From: Streptacidiphilus jeojiense
GTDB taxonomy: Bacteria; Actinomycetota; Actinomycetes; Streptomycetales; Streptomycetaceae
NCBI RefSeq assembly: GCF_000719095.1
Contig: NZ_JOEH01000004.1
Coordinates: 496,001 to 560,000, forward strand
DNA: 64,000 bases
Direction of reading: 5' to 3'
Both the position numbers and the translations under genes were made by a program. This document shows, one piece after another, positions 1-8,615 of this stretch. Under the pieces are notes generated by a model. The model was not told the origin of the DNA. It was given only the letters and a program-made list of their open reading frames with translations, and ran no database searches. The first letter of the stretch is position 1; every line of letters starts with the position of its first letter.

Positions 1-68
1 GCGACCGGGCGCCGCTGCACACCCCGGGCCGCGGGCTGCTGGACCGGCTGCGCGGCGTCACCGACCGG

Positions 69-1271
69 GTGCTGCTGGCCGTGGTGCCCGCGCACCGTCC
101 GGGCCGGGAGCGGCCGGCGGCCGGCGCGCCCGCCGCCTCCGGCACGCTCCCCGAGCCGCTGTACGGCCCCGCCTTCTCCTCCTACCGCGCCGAGGAGGTC
201 TCCTGGCTGCTCAAGGACCTCTCCGAGGTCACCCTGGAGGCACCGACCGAGGAGCGTGAGGAGGCGATCCAGCAGGGCGGCGCCCACTACGCCGAGTCGC
301 TGCCGGTGGAGTACCAGCCCACCGCCGCCTACCAGGAGCTGTTCCAGCAGGCCCTGCGGGAGTCGGCGGGACGGATGGCCGAGGCCGTGGCCGTGGTCAC
401 CGAGACCGTACTGGCCGAGCGCGGCCGCGGCGTGGTGCTGGCCTCGCTGGCCCGCGCCGGGACCCCGGTCGGCGTGCTGATGCGCCGCTGGGCGCAGTAC
501 GCGCACGGGATCGACCTGCCGCACTACGCGGTGTCCATCGTCCGCGGCCGGGGCATCGACACCGTCGCCCTGCGCTATCTGGCGGACCGTCACAACGCCG
601 CCGACGTGGTGTTCGTCGACGGCTGGACCGGCAAGGGCGCGATCACCCGCGAGCTGGCCGAGGCGCTGGCGGGCACCGGCTTCAACCCGGAGATGGCCGT
701 GCTGGCCGACCCGGGCCACTGCGTGCGGACCTTCGGGACCAGGGAGGACTTCCTGATCCCCTCGGCCTGCCTCAACTCCACCGTGTCCGGGCTGGTCTCC
801 CGCACCGTGCTGCGCTCGGACCTGATCGGGCCGGACGACTTCCACGGCGCCAAGTTCTACCGCGAGCTCGCCGACGGCGACGTCTCCGAGCAGTTCCTGG
901 ACGCGATCACCGCGCACTTCCCACGCGTCAGCCCCGATGTCAGCGCCAGTGCCGCCGCCGACAGCCCCGAACGCGAACCCGACTGGTCCGGCTGGGCCGC
1001 CGTGGAGCGCATCAGCGAGGAGTACGGCATCAACAGCGTGAATCTGGTCAAGCCGGGAGTGGGCGAGACCACCCGGGTCCTGCTGCGGCGCGTCCCCTGG
1101 AAGGTGCTGGTACGGCGCGGCGCGGAGGCCGAGCTGCGCCACGTCCGGCTGCTGGCCGAGCAGCGCGGCGTACCGGTGGAGGTGGTCGACGACCTGCCCT
1201 ACAGCTGCGTCGGACTGATCCACCCGCAGTACACCCGCGGTGCGACCGGGGACGGGGGCACCGCGGTATGA
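69..1271 (+). CDS. StiP/PRTase-PELOTA family protein of the tellurium-resistance biosynthetic cluster (5' end uncertain)
   Basis: The protein combines a phosphoribosyltransferase-like core with a C-terminal PELOTA-type RNA-binding-like domain, as in proteins annotated cysteine protease StiP that accompany ter (tellurium resistance) gene clusters. The conserved region begins near residue 31 (LYGPAFSSYRAEEVSWLLKD). A PRPP-loop-like DGWTGKG lies at 184-190, and the PELOTA-like segment covers about 315-390. The biochemical role is unknown; the family is thought to act in synthesis of a modified nucleoside or small molecule. The frame is open to the left edge of the window, so the GTG at 69 may not be the true start and the gene may begin outside. 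Its stop overlaps the next gene by 4 bp (ATGA), so the two are translationally coupled. Confidence 0.75.
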   Translation: MLLAVVPAHRPGRERPAAGAPAASGTLPEPLYGPAFSSYRAEEVSWLLKDLSEVTLEAPTEEREEAIQQGGAHYAESLPVEYQPTAAYQELFQQALRESAGRMAEAVAVVTETVLAERGRGVVLASLARAGTPVGVLMRRWAQYAHGIDLPHYAVSIVRGRGIDTVALRYLADRHNAADVVFVDGWTGKGAITRELAEALAGTGFNPEMAVLADPGHCVRTFGTREDFLIPSACLNSTVSGLVSRTVLRSDLIGPDDFHGAKFYRELADGDVSEQFLDAITAHFPRVSPDVSASAAADSPEREPDWSGWAAVERISEEYGINSVNLVKPGVGETTRVLLRRVPWKVLVRRGAEAELRHVRLLAEQRGVPVEVVDDLPYSCVGLIHPQYTRGATGDGGTAV

Positions 1272-2125
1272 GCGACTCCGAGCACACCGAGCGGCGCTTC
1301 CTGGTCGGCAGCGACCTGGACCGCACCCTGATCTACTCGCCGCGGGCGCTGGCCCTGGACATGTCCGACGAGACCGCGCCCCGGCTGCTGGCGGTCGAGG
1401 TGCACAACGGCAAGCCGCTGTCCTTCATGACCGAGCACTGCGCCGAACTGCTGGTCGAGCTGATCACGGCGGCCGAGTTCGTCCCGGTGACCACCCGCAC
1501 CCGGGCCCAGTACCAGCGGGTGCACCTGCCGGGACCCGTCCCGGGCTGGGCCCCCCGCTACGCGATCTGCGCCAACGGCGGACGGCTGCTGGTGGACGGG
1601 GTCACCGACGAGGACTGGACCGCGCACATCTCGTCCACCCTGGCGACGAGCTGCGCGCCGCTGGACGAGATCGTGCGCCACCTGGCGCTGGAGGCCGACC
1701 CGGAGTGGACCCTGAAGCGGCGGGTCGCCGAGGAGCTCTTCGCCTACCTGGTGGTCGAGCGGGAGCTGCTGCCCGAGGGCTGGGTGGCCGAGCTGACCGG
1801 CTGGGCCGACGAGCGCGGCTACACCGTCTCGCTGCAGGGCCGGAAGATCTACCTGGTGCCGCAGCCGCTGACCAAGTCGGCGGCGCTGGCCGAGGTGGAG
1901 CGGCGCACCGGGGCCTCCACGGTGCTCACCGCCGGGGACTCGCTGCTGGACGCCGAGCTGCTGCTGGCCGCGGACGCCGGCTACCGGCCCGGGCACGGCG
2001 AGCTGGCCGACACCGGCTGGACCGCGCCGGGCGTGACCGCGCTGGAGCAGGTGGGCGTGGCGGCGGGCGAGGAGATCGTCCGGCGACTCCTCGCCCGGGT
2101 CCGGGTGCGCACAACCGTGCGCTGA
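1268..2125 (+). CDS. HAD-family hydrolase of the ter-type cluster
   Basis: This is a 285-residue haloacid dehalogenase-superfamily phosphatase. The nucleophile motif is D16-L-D18-R-T near the N terminus, and a late acidic motif AGDSLLDAELL lies around residues 218-228, where HAD enzymes place their metal-binding aspartates. The size suggests a Cof/sucrose-phosphatase-like member with a C2 cap between the motifs. The ATG overlaps the stop of the upstream StiP/PRTase gene, which matches the StiP-HAD gene pair seen in actinobacterial ter biosynthetic clusters. The substrate is unknown; a phosphorylated intermediate of that pathway is the natural guess. It is convergent with the zinc-ribbon gene downstream. 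Confidence 0.8.
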   Translation: MSDSEHTERRFLVGSDLDRTLIYSPRALALDMSDETAPRLLAVEVHNGKPLSFMTEHCAELLVELITAAEFVPVTTRTRAQYQRVHLPGPVPGWAPRYAICANGGRLLVDGVTDEDWTAHISSTLATSCAPLDEIVRHLALEADPEWTLKRRVAEELFAYLVVERELLPEGWVAELTGWADERGYTVSLQGRKIYLVPQPLTKSAALAEVERRTGASTVLTAGDSLLDAELLLAADAGYRPGHGELADTGWTAPGVTALEQVGVAAGEEIVRRLLARVRVRTTVR

Positions 2126-2187
2126 CGGGACTGCGCCGGCGGGACTGCGATGACGGGGCCGCGCCGACGGCGCCGCGTGCGCGGTGG

Positions 2188-2406
2188 TCAGCCGCAGCAC
2201 CCGCCGCCGCAGCAACCGCCTCCGCCGCCCTCGGCGGGGGCGGCAGCGCCGCCGGAGGCGGTACCGGTCACGGCGACCATCGACATCAGCTTGACGGCGT
2301 CGCCGTGGCCGGCCGGGCACATCGCCGGGGCGTCCGACTGGGACATCGGGCGGCGGAGTTCGAACGTGGCACCGCAGGTGCGGCAGCGGTAGTCATAGCG
2401 AGGCAT
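2188..2406 (-). CDS. FmdB-family zinc ribbon protein
   Basis: This small 72-residue protein starts MPRYDYRCRTCG, the FmdB/CxxC_CxxC_SSSS signature. Zinc ligands are C8 and C11, with a further Cys in AMCPAGH near residue 30 rather than a clean second CxxC. It ends in a Gly/Cys-rich tail (GGGGGCCGGGCCG) that could bind metal. Members are thought to be small regulatory or metal-binding proteins; in methylotrophs FmdB is linked to amide-utilisation control. It lies 31 bp downstream of the coiled-coil gene on the same strand and could be co-transcribed with it. Confidence 0.85.
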   Translation of the reverse strand: MPRYDYRCRTCGATFELRRPMSQSDAPAMCPAGHGDAVKLMSMVAVTGTASGGAAAPAEGGGGGCCGGGCCG

Positions 2407-2437
2407 GCCGCCAACTCTACGGCCTCACCGCCGCCCG

Positions 2438-3682
2438 TTACCGGTGTCCCGCGCCCCGCTCCTCGCGGATCGCCTGGACCACCTGCGCCGCGGTCTCCCG
2501 GACCGCCGCCAGCTCGGTCAGGAAGTGCCAGTAGTCGGGGTGACGCCCCGTCAACCCCTGTTCGGCCCGGTCCAGACGCTCCACCGCGGCATCCAGCGGG
2601 CCGGCGTGCCGCGGGTCGGGCGAGCTGCGCCCGGCCATCGCCAGCCGCTGCGCGTCGCGCAGCGCGAAGCGGGTGCGCTCGATCTCGGCCTGCGGCGCGC
2701 GCTGGGCCTCGTTCAGCGAGTGCAGCCGCTCGTTGACGGTGGCGACGGCCCCGTCCGCGGTGTTGAGCAGGGTGCGGGTGGTCGCCAGGATGCTGATCGC
2801 GTCCGGCCAGTGCTGCTCGTCCCTGGCCTTGGCCGCCTCGGCCAGCCGCTGCTGCGCGTTGCGGACCGCGGCCTCGGTCTGCTCGGGGACGTTCTGCAGG
2901 TCCACCCAGCAGGCCGAGCTGAACCGGCGGCGCAGCTCGCTCAGGGTGGGGCCGATGTTGCCGGCCCTGGTCTCCAGCGCCTGGGTGCGGGTCCGCAGCG
3001 ACGCCAGCCGCTGGTCGATCTCGCGGGCCTGCTCCGGCAGCCGATCGGCCTCGGCGCGGATCTTCTCGGCGCTGCGCTGCACGTCCGCCGCGGTGCGCAG
3101 CACGGTCTGCACGCCGTGCTTGCCCGCCCCCTCGCCGATCAGCTGCAGCTGCGGACCGAGCGCGGCCAGCTGCCGGGACAGGTCCTCGGAGCCGATCCTG
3201 GCCGCCTTGACCGCGTCCAGCGCGTTGCTGGCCGCCAGCCAGGCCCGCTTGGCCCGCTCCACCGCCGGGCCGACCTGTGCCAGCTGGGTCTCGGCCGCGG
3301 CGACCAGCGGCTGCAGGAAGCCGGCGAAGCGCTCCAGCTCCGTCTTCACCGCGACCAGCTGCTGCTTGGCCCGTTCCAGCTGCTGCCGGGCCTGGTTGGC
3401 CGAGCCGTGGTCGAGGTCCTCGGCGTCCAGGTCATGGGCGTCGAGGGCGGTGATGTACTCCTGGCTGGCCTGGTCGATCCTGGTGCCGAGTGCGGCGAAG
3501 TCCGCGATCGCGCGGCGGGCGTTGGGGGAGTTGTCGGAGGCGGCCACCGCCTCCACCGAGATCCGCACGTCCCGCTGCACCGTGTCCAGGTCCAGGAACG
3601 CCTGTGCGGCCGCATCCTTGGCGGCCTGCGCGGCCGCGCGCCCAGCATCGCCACGCCCCCATCGCGCTGATCCCGACGCCAC
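2438..3682 (-). CDS. Conserved coiled-coil protein of unknown function
   Basis: The protein is about 414 residues, rich in Ala, Glu, Gln and Arg, and looks almost wholly helical with extended coiled-coil heptads (for example around SELRRRF and AEIERTRFALRDAQRLAMAG). I see no signal peptide, membrane segment or catalytic motif. I chose the GTG at 3680-3682 because GGGAGAAG precedes it at good spacing. An in-frame extension to 3766 exists but has low-complexity Arg/Gly composition and no ribosome site. It lies upstream of the FmdB-type gene and near the divergently placed tRNA-Val. A scaffold or chromosome/membrane-associated role is possible but unsupported. Confidence 0.75.
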   Translation of the reverse strand: MASGSARWGRGDAGRAAAQAAKDAAAQAFLDLDTVQRDVRISVEAVAASDNSPNARRAIADFAALGTRIDQASQEYITALDAHDLDAEDLDHGSANQARQQLERAKQQLVAVKTELERFAGFLQPLVAAAETQLAQVGPAVERAKRAWLAASNALDAVKAARIGSEDLSRQLAALGPQLQLIGEGAGKHGVQTVLRTAADVQRSAEKIRAEADRLPEQAREIDQRLASLRTRTQALETRAGNIGPTLSELRRRFSSACWVDLQNVPEQTEAAVRNAQQRLAEAAKARDEQHWPDAISILATTRTLLNTADGAVATVNERLHSLNEAQRAPQAEIERTRFALRDAQRLAMAGRSSPDPRHAGPLDAAVERLDRAEQGLTGRHPDYWHFLTELAAVRETAAQVVQAIREERGAGHR

Positions 3683-3873
3683 GTCTTCTCCCGCTCCACA
3701 TGCCCTGCCACCAGGCCGCGTCGGCCCGCCGCCCCCATCCTCGCACCCCCGCCCGCGCCGCCGCACTCAACCTGACATGCAGCGGACACCGGTTCCGATC
3801 ACCGGCCCGGCCGCAGCCCGCCCCCGGCCCGACAACAGGCACCCTCCGGAGCAGGTATCCTTACCTCGCGCAC

Positions 3874-3945
3874 GGGCGCATAGCTCAGCGGTAGAGCGCC
3901 GCCCTTACAAGGCGGATGTCGGCGGTTCGAAACCGTCTGCGCCCA
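3874..3945 (+). tRNA. tRNA-Val(TAC)
   Basis: A 72-nt cloverleaf can be folded. The acceptor stem is GGGCGCA/TGCGCCC with A as discriminator. The D arm contains AGCTCAGCGGTAGAGC, the anticodon stem is CCGCC/GGCGG with loop CTTACAA giving anticodon TAC, and the T arm contains GGTTCGAAACC. The 3' CCA is not encoded (CAAT follows), which is usual in actinomycetes. It reads GUA valine codons, which are rare in this GC-rich background. Confidence 0.97.
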
Positions 3946-4037
3946 CAATTGATTGAAAACCTGCAGGTCAGAGGTCTGGCCGAGTCGCAGGGCGAGAGTC
4001 GGCCATCGCCCCGAGTCGGATCGCCGTCCCGTGCTCG

Positions 4038-4979
4038 TCAGGCGAATCGGGAGGCCAGCACGATGGCGTCGATCGAACGCCCAAGCTCGTTCGCCACATC
4101 ATTGGCCTTGGTCAGTTGGTCGGCCAGGTCCAGCAGTTCATCGACGTCATCCCTCCGGTACTTACGCTTCTCGTGCTCACGTTCTTTTCTGATCGTGAGG
4201 ACGGTGCGTGTTACCGCCACCGGTATTGAGCTGAAGGGGCCGAGTGCGCCGCCGAGACCGTGCTCGGCAGCGATCCGCAGGGATTCGTCGATGATTACCC
4301 AGGTTCCCTCGTCGAAAACACTCCGCAGGGGCGCAGGAAGCTTGTCCCACCATCCCTGCGGTGCCCTCCCTTCGGCGTAGAACTCGAGAGCCACGCGCAG
4401 TTGGGCGTCGAGGTTCAGGAATGCGTTTCCTGCATCGATCATCCTGCCGGCGAGACCGCAGACGAGCGCATACTGCTCGACGAGCACTCGCGTCGTCGAG
4501 TCGATCGGCTGGGACTGCACAAGGTCCTGCAGTTGCTTGCGGGTCTCACCGCCGGTCATATCGGCAAACCTGTTCGCGGTGGCCCGCAGGTAGTTGCGGA
4601 AATCGCCCATGGCTTCCAGGGTCCCGGTCAGCAAGACGCCGTCCAGCTTCATGGTGATCGCGGGGGCCGACCATATGTACTTGTGGCCCATGTCGTTTCG
4701 CGAGGCTGCGAAGTTCTGGATCTGCTCGCCCACGGTCGCAACGGCGTCCGTGATTGTCCTGTGCCGTTCGTTCTCTTTCAGCCTGTAGGGAGCTACCAGG
4801 GCGGTTACCTTGCCCTCCAGTGCGACATCGTCGGGGTCGGGCGGAGCCATGTAGAACGGGCTGATCTTATGGAGAACGGCGACCACTTCGTCCCGCAGTC
4901 GTTTGATCTCGTCGGGCCAGTCCTCGGAGAACGGGCGGATTTCGTATCCTCCCTTGCCGAGGTCAGTCTGATCACTCAT
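4038..4979 (-). CDS. Hypothetical protein with atypical composition, next to the tRNA gene
   Basis: I do not recognise this 313-residue protein. It appears soluble and mostly helical, with an acidic N terminus (MSDQTDLGKGGYEIRPF), a central segment containing ITDAVATVGEQIQNFAASRN, and a charged helical region near the end with the Lys/Arg stretch KEREHEKRKYRRDD, then LLDLADQLTKANDVANELG. I chose the ATG at 4977-4979 because AGGGGGAA precedes it. Codon use is visibly less G/C-biased at third positions than in the neighbours (many AT-ending codons), which suggests recent acquisition. The gene ends 92 bp beyond tRNA-Val, a common integration target, but I see no integrase and no duplicated tRNA end. 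Confidence 0.7.
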   Translation of the reverse strand: MSDQTDLGKGGYEIRPFSEDWPDEIKRLRDEVVAVLHKISPFYMAPPDPDDVALEGKVTALVAPYRLKENERHRTITDAVATVGEQIQNFAASRNDMGHKYIWSAPAITMKLDGVLLTGTLEAMGDFRNYLRATANRFADMTGGETRKQLQDLVQSQPIDSTTRVLVEQYALVCGLAGRMIDAGNAFLNLDAQLRVALEFYAEGRAPQGWWDKLPAPLRSVFDEGTWVIIDESLRIAAEHGLGGALGPFSSIPVAVTRTVLTIRKEREHEKRKYRRDDVDELLDLADQLTKANDVANELGRSIDAIVLASRFA

Positions 4980-5206
4980 GCATTCCCCCTGACGTGCAGC
5001 CGGCCGCAGAGTCGTCCGGCCGGACGATCCGGCCGACGACCGACGTCGCCCAGCATCCTGCCCGGTGCCGCACGACACAAGGCATGGTTCATCTGGATCA
5101 CGACGGAGATCCCCACCGGCTTCCTACGTGGGGCTTGTTCATGTCACCGGAATTGATGGAACACATGACGGGCGAACGTCTCGGCGGCGATCGGGGCGGC
5201 CGCGGG

Positions 5207-5686
5207 TCAGCTGTTGGCCAGGCGGTGCAGCAGGGAGCGGGGTCGGTAGGGGACGACCTCGGCCAGGGAGACGGCGGTGCTGGTCCGGTCGACGCCGTCG
5301 ATGGCGAGGATCGCCTTGGTGATCCGGTGCAGGTCGGCGGTGTCCTTGGCCACGACGTGGGCGAGGAGGTCCGCGTCCCCGGTGGTGTAGTGGACCTCGA
5401 TGACCTCGGGGACGGCGAGGAGCCCCTGGTGGACGCCCTCGGGCTCGGCCTGGCTCACCGCCAGGGACATGAACGCCACCAGGCCGTAGCCGAGGGCGGC
5501 GGGATCGACCCGCCGGCTGAAGGGCTTGAGCATGTCGTCGGCGGCCATCCGGCGCAGTCGGGCATGGACGGTGTTCCGGGCCACGCCGAGGGTCTGCGCC
5601 AGGGCAAGGATCGTGGCGTCGGGGTCGTCGTCCAGGGCCAGGACGATGCGGGCGTCCAAGGGGTCCATCAGAGTCATGTTGGGCAT
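5207..5686 (-). CDS. Lrp/AsnC-family transcriptional regulator
   Basis: A 159-residue regulator with an N-terminal winged helix-turn-helix (LDARIVLALDDDPDATILALAQTLG, then VARNTVHARLRRM) and a C-terminal RAM ligand-binding domain (AALGYGLVAFMSLAVS through DADLLAHVVAKDTADLHRI). Such proteins form octamers that bind an amino acid or related effector. Several starts are possible (5686, 5677, 5668) and none has a strong ribosome site. It is divergently transcribed from the MFS exporter at 5816 across a 129-bp gap, the usual arrangement for a local regulator of an amino-acid or metabolite exporter. Confidence 0.9.
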   Translation of the reverse strand: MPNMTLMDPLDARIVLALDDDPDATILALAQTLGVARNTVHARLRRMAADDMLKPFSRRVDPAALGYGLVAFMSLAVSQAEPEGVHQGLLAVPEVIEVHYTTGDADLLAHVVAKDTADLHRITKAILAIDGVDRTSTAVSLAEVVPYRPRSLLHRLANS

Positions 5687-5815
5687 TCTGGCATCCGAGG
5701 CATGATTTGTTGAGCATCTGTCGTAGTGGTGATGGACTGTGTTGCGCTGATGCACCGGCGTGTGTCCAAGGTGGTGGGACCTGTCGCCCTCCTGCCCCGA
5801 AGAAGGACCGCCGCC

Positions 5816-7015
5816 ATGGCCTTGAAGACGCAGCCCGCCGGGAGCGGCAACGCCTGGATCGTCGTCGTTGCCGCAGGGGTGGTCGCCGGGCTGCAGGTGT
5901 GGAAGCTGCCGCCTGCCCTCCCGGCCCTGCGGCACGATCTGTCGCTGTCGCTGGTTCAGGCCGGGACGCTGCTGGGGGTGGTGCAGTTGGCCGGGATGCT
6001 CGGTGGACTCGCCGTGTCGCTGTTGGCCGAACTGATCGGCGAGCGGCGCTGCTTGAGCGGGGGGCTGGTGCTGCTGTGCCTGGGGTCGGTGGCCGGTGGC
6101 TTCGCCTGGTCGGCGGCGCCGCTGCTGGTCTCCCGGGCGGTCGAGGGGGCCGGCTTCATCCTGGTGGCGGTGACCGGTCCGGGGCTGGTCCGTCGTAGCG
6201 CGCCGCCGGGGCGACTGGCCACGGCCATCGGCTTCTGGGGCGCCTACCAGGGCATCTCCACCTTCGTCGGGCTGATCGCCGGTGCGCTGGTGCTGCAGGT
6301 GGTGTCGTGGCGGGTGTGGTGGTGGGCCATGGCCGTACTCGCACCGGCGCCGCTGCCCTGGGTGCTGGCCCGGGTTCCCCGGGACCGGGCCGCGGGCGTA
6401 CGCGGCGCGGTGGCGGCGGTCGCCCGGATCGGACGCACCGTCCGTTCCCCCGGCCCCTGGACGGCCGGTCTGGTCTTCGCCTGCTACACGCTCCAGTGGA
6501 TGGCCGTGGTCGGGTTCCTGCCCACCATCTACCGGGACGGTGGCATGACGGGTGTCTGGCCGGGTGTGCTCACCGCCGTGGTCGGAGCGGCGAACGCCGT
6601 CGGTTCGATCGCGACCGCGGCGCTCCTGAAACGCGGCCTGCCGGTCCGGGCCGTGCTCATCCCCGCCTTCGCGCTGATGGCCGCCACCTCCGTGCTGGCC
6701 TTCGCCCCGGACTGGCGCACGCTGCCCACCGGAACTACCGGGCAGTTCCTGTGCATCGCGGCCTTCTCGCTGATCGGCGGCGCGATACCGGCCACCCTGC
6801 TGCGCATGGTCGCGGAGCTGACCCCGAAGGGCGGCTCGGCGCCCGCCGCCATGGGTCTGATCCAGCAACTCTTCAATGCCGGCAGCTTCATCGGCCCCAC
6901 CCTCGCCGCGGCCCTGGCCAGCCGCACCGGTGGCTGGCATTCGACCTGGTGGATGACGTGTGGGTGTGCTGCCCTGGGCATCGTCCTCAGTCCTGCACTT
7001 GATAGATTCAAGTAG
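5816..7015 (+). CDS. MFS transporter (CynX/NimT-like, 12 TM)
   Basis: A 399-residue major facilitator with about 12 hydrophobic segments. The loop after TM2 carries LAELIGERRCLSGG, a degenerate A-motif. A longer in-frame start exists at 5726, but the ATG at 5816 follows AGAAGGA and gives the normal family length. The divergent AsnC-type regulator suggests control by, and export of, an amino-acid-like or small organic-acid substrate. The true substrate cannot be read from sequence. Confidence 0.85.
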   Translation: MALKTQPAGSGNAWIVVVAAGVVAGLQVWKLPPALPALRHDLSLSLVQAGTLLGVVQLAGMLGGLAVSLLAELIGERRCLSGGLVLLCLGSVAGGFAWSAAPLLVSRAVEGAGFILVAVTGPGLVRRSAPPGRLATAIGFWGAYQGISTFVGLIAGALVLQVVSWRVWWWAMAVLAPAPLPWVLARVPRDRAAGVRGAVAAVARIGRTVRSPGPWTAGLVFACYTLQWMAVVGFLPTIYRDGGMTGVWPGVLTAVVGAANAVGSIATAALLKRGLPVRAVLIPAFALMAATSVLAFAPDWRTLPTGTTGQFLCIAAFSLIGGAIPATLLRMVAELTPKGGSAPAAMGLIQQLFNAGSFIGPTLAAALASRTGGWHSTWWMTCGCAALGIVLSPALDRFK

Positions 7016-7024
7016 AAGCTTGAA
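7007..7024. promoter_or_regulatory. Inverted repeat TTCAAG-N6-CTTGAA before the HxlR gene
   Basis: A perfect 6-bp inverted repeat with a 6-nt centre lies across the end of the MFS gene. It is followed by an AT-rich pocket (AAAAAATAAA) 32 bp before the HxlR start. It could be the operator of the HxlR regulator or a weak terminator for the MFS gene. The lack of a G/C-rich stem favours an operator. Confidence 0.4.
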
Positions 7025-7055
7025 AAAATAAACCACATCGTTCTAGAGTGGGCGT

Positions 7056-7724
7056 ATGAAGAGCTATCAGCAGTACTGCTCCGTGGCCCGCGCGCTGGAC
7101 GTGGTCGGGGACCGGTGGGTGCTGCTCATCGCTCGGGAGCTGCTGGCGCTGGGGCCCAGCCGGTACAGCGACCTGAAGCGGGGGCTGCCGGGCATCGCCA
7201 CCAACCTGCTGGCCGAGCGGCTGAGGACGATGGAGGCCGAGGGGCTGCTGGAGCGCTACGAGGCACCCGCGCCGGTGGGCGCCACCCTCTACCAACTCAC
7301 TGAGCGCGGTGCCGAGTTGCAGGACGTCGTGCATGCGCTGGCGCGCTGGGGGCTGGGCCGGATGCTGGACGGCCCGGAGGTCGGGGACGCGGTGCAGCCG
7401 CAGTGGACCGCACTGTTCGCCGGACTGGAGCTCGCGCCGCAGGTCGCCCCGGGGGCCGAGGTGGTGGTGGGGGTCGAGGCCGGGGACGAAGCGGTCCACG
7501 CGGTGCTGCGGCACGGCGCGTTCGAGATCCGGCGCGGTGCGGCCCGGTGCGCCGACGTGACGCTGTCGGGGGAGCCCCAGCTCGTCGGCGCCGTCCTCTC
7601 CGGTCTGCTGAGTCCCGATCAGGCGACGGCGTTCGGCCTGACGGTCACCGGCACGCCGTCCGTGCTCACCGAACTTCTGCACGTCACCGCAGGTCCACCC
7701 GCCCGGTCAGGAGACACGTCATGA
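7056..7724 (+). CDS. HxlR-family winged-helix regulator with C-terminal SCP2-like domain
   Basis: The first 100 residues form the HxlR/MarR-like winged helix (CSVARALDVVGDRWVLLIAREL; YSDLKRGLPGIATNLLAERL; wing with GATLYQLTERG). Residues from about 115 to 215 resemble an SCP2/sterol-carrier-like ligand-binding fold (AVLRHGAFEIRRGAARCADVTLSGEP). The presumed effector-sensing tail is a common actinobacterial variant of HxlR. The stop overlaps the ATG of the methyltransferase gene by 4 bp, so the regulator is co-translated with a probable target. Confidence 0.88.
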   Translation: MKSYQQYCSVARALDVVGDRWVLLIARELLALGPSRYSDLKRGLPGIATNLLAERLRTMEAEGLLERYEAPAPVGATLYQLTERGAELQDVVHALARWGLGRMLDGPEVGDAVQPQWTALFAGLELAPQVAPGAEVVVGVEAGDEAVHAVLRHGAFEIRRGAARCADVTLSGEPQLVGAVLSGLLSPDQATAFGLTVTGTPSVLTELLHVTAGPPARSGDTS

Positions 7725-8509
7725 CCTACACCGAAACAGACCTCGTCGCCACGATGGAACGCCTCGCCGGAGCGGATCTGGCCGCGCTGACGCAGCAGCA
7801 GCGGGACTGGCTCGACCAGTTCCACGCGGGCGGCCCGGAGGCCGTCGACCGGCTGCTGCCCGGCCTGCGCCTGGCGGCCGGGTCGACCGTGCTCGACATC
7901 GGCTCCGGGCTGGGCGGTCCGGCGCGCCAGATCGCCCGCTCCACCGGGGCGACGGTCGTCGGCGTCGACATCACGCCCGCCTACGTCGAGGCGGCGCAGG
8001 AGCTGACCGACGCGGCGGGGCTGGCCGAACGGGTCAGGTTCTTCTGCAGTGACATCGCTGGCTACGACCAGGACGGCTTCGACGCCGGCTACACCATGCA
8101 CGTCCAGATGAACGTCGAGGACAAGAAGGCCTTCTTCGCCGGGATCGCACACCGGCTCCGGCCGGGAGCGCCGTTCGCGACCTTCGAGGTCTGCCTCGGC
8201 GCCGGGGGCCGGCCGGCCCCGCCGCTGCCCTGGTCGCTCGACGGCAGCGACAGCTTCCTGATCGCGGCGGACGAGTTGCGTGACACGATCCGCGCCGCCG
8301 GCTTCGAACCGGTGGAGTGGGTCGACGAGACCGAGTGGGTCCGGCAGTGGTTCGAGGACCTCGGTAAACGCCTCGCGAGCGGCGAGGCACGGGCCACGCT
8401 CCCGGCGTTGCTGGCGGACGGTCCGATGCGGATGCTCAACTACGCGGTCGCCGTCAGCGAGGGCACGGTGACCGTCCACCGCGGCCTCTTCCTCCGAACC
8501 GCAGCCTGA
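7721..8509 (+). CDS. Class I SAM-dependent methyltransferase
   Basis: A 262-residue methyltransferase with the SAM-binding motif VLDIGSGLGGPARQIA at about 57-72, followed by the acidic residue of motif II in VVGVDIT. It is closest in style to the small-molecule methyltransferases of the tocopherol/sterol/phosphoethanolamine type (GSGLGGPAR). The start overlaps the HxlR stop (ATGA). The partner SDR lies downstream, so the trio looks like a small regulator-controlled modification module. The substrate is unknown. Confidence 0.88.
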   Translation: MTYTETDLVATMERLAGADLAALTQQQRDWLDQFHAGGPEAVDRLLPGLRLAAGSTVLDIGSGLGGPARQIARSTGATVVGVDITPAYVEAAQELTDAAGLAERVRFFCSDIAGYDQDGFDAGYTMHVQMNVEDKKAFFAGIAHRLRPGAPFATFEVCLGAGGRPAPPLPWSLDGSDSFLIAADELRDTIRAAGFEPVEWVDETEWVRQWFEDLGKRLASGEARATLPALLADGPMRMLNYAVAVSEGTVTVHRGLFLRTAA

Positions 8510-8615
8510 TTGCTCTGCAGTGAATATCGCGCTCTCCAAATGAGAGAGGTATCCTCTCATCGACTTGCCGGTCCAGCCCTCGGCTGGGCCGGAACTTCTC
8601 GATGGGGAGGCCTCC

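Noticed and set aside
2405..3670. Long plus-strand frame opposite the coiled-coil gene
   Set aside because: Its Arg/Gly/Leu-rich sequence has no domain and it is the GC-bias shadow of the minus-strand gene with coherent helices and a ribosome site.
5684..5716. Four GCAT repeats in the AsnC/MFS gap as an AsnC operator
   Set aside because: Spacing is irregular and the word is too short to separate from chance.
5207..7036. A 609-codon minus-strand frame running through the MFS gene into the AsnC gene
   Set aside because: Only the last 159 residues are protein-like; the rest is the mirror of the MFS gene and lacks domains.
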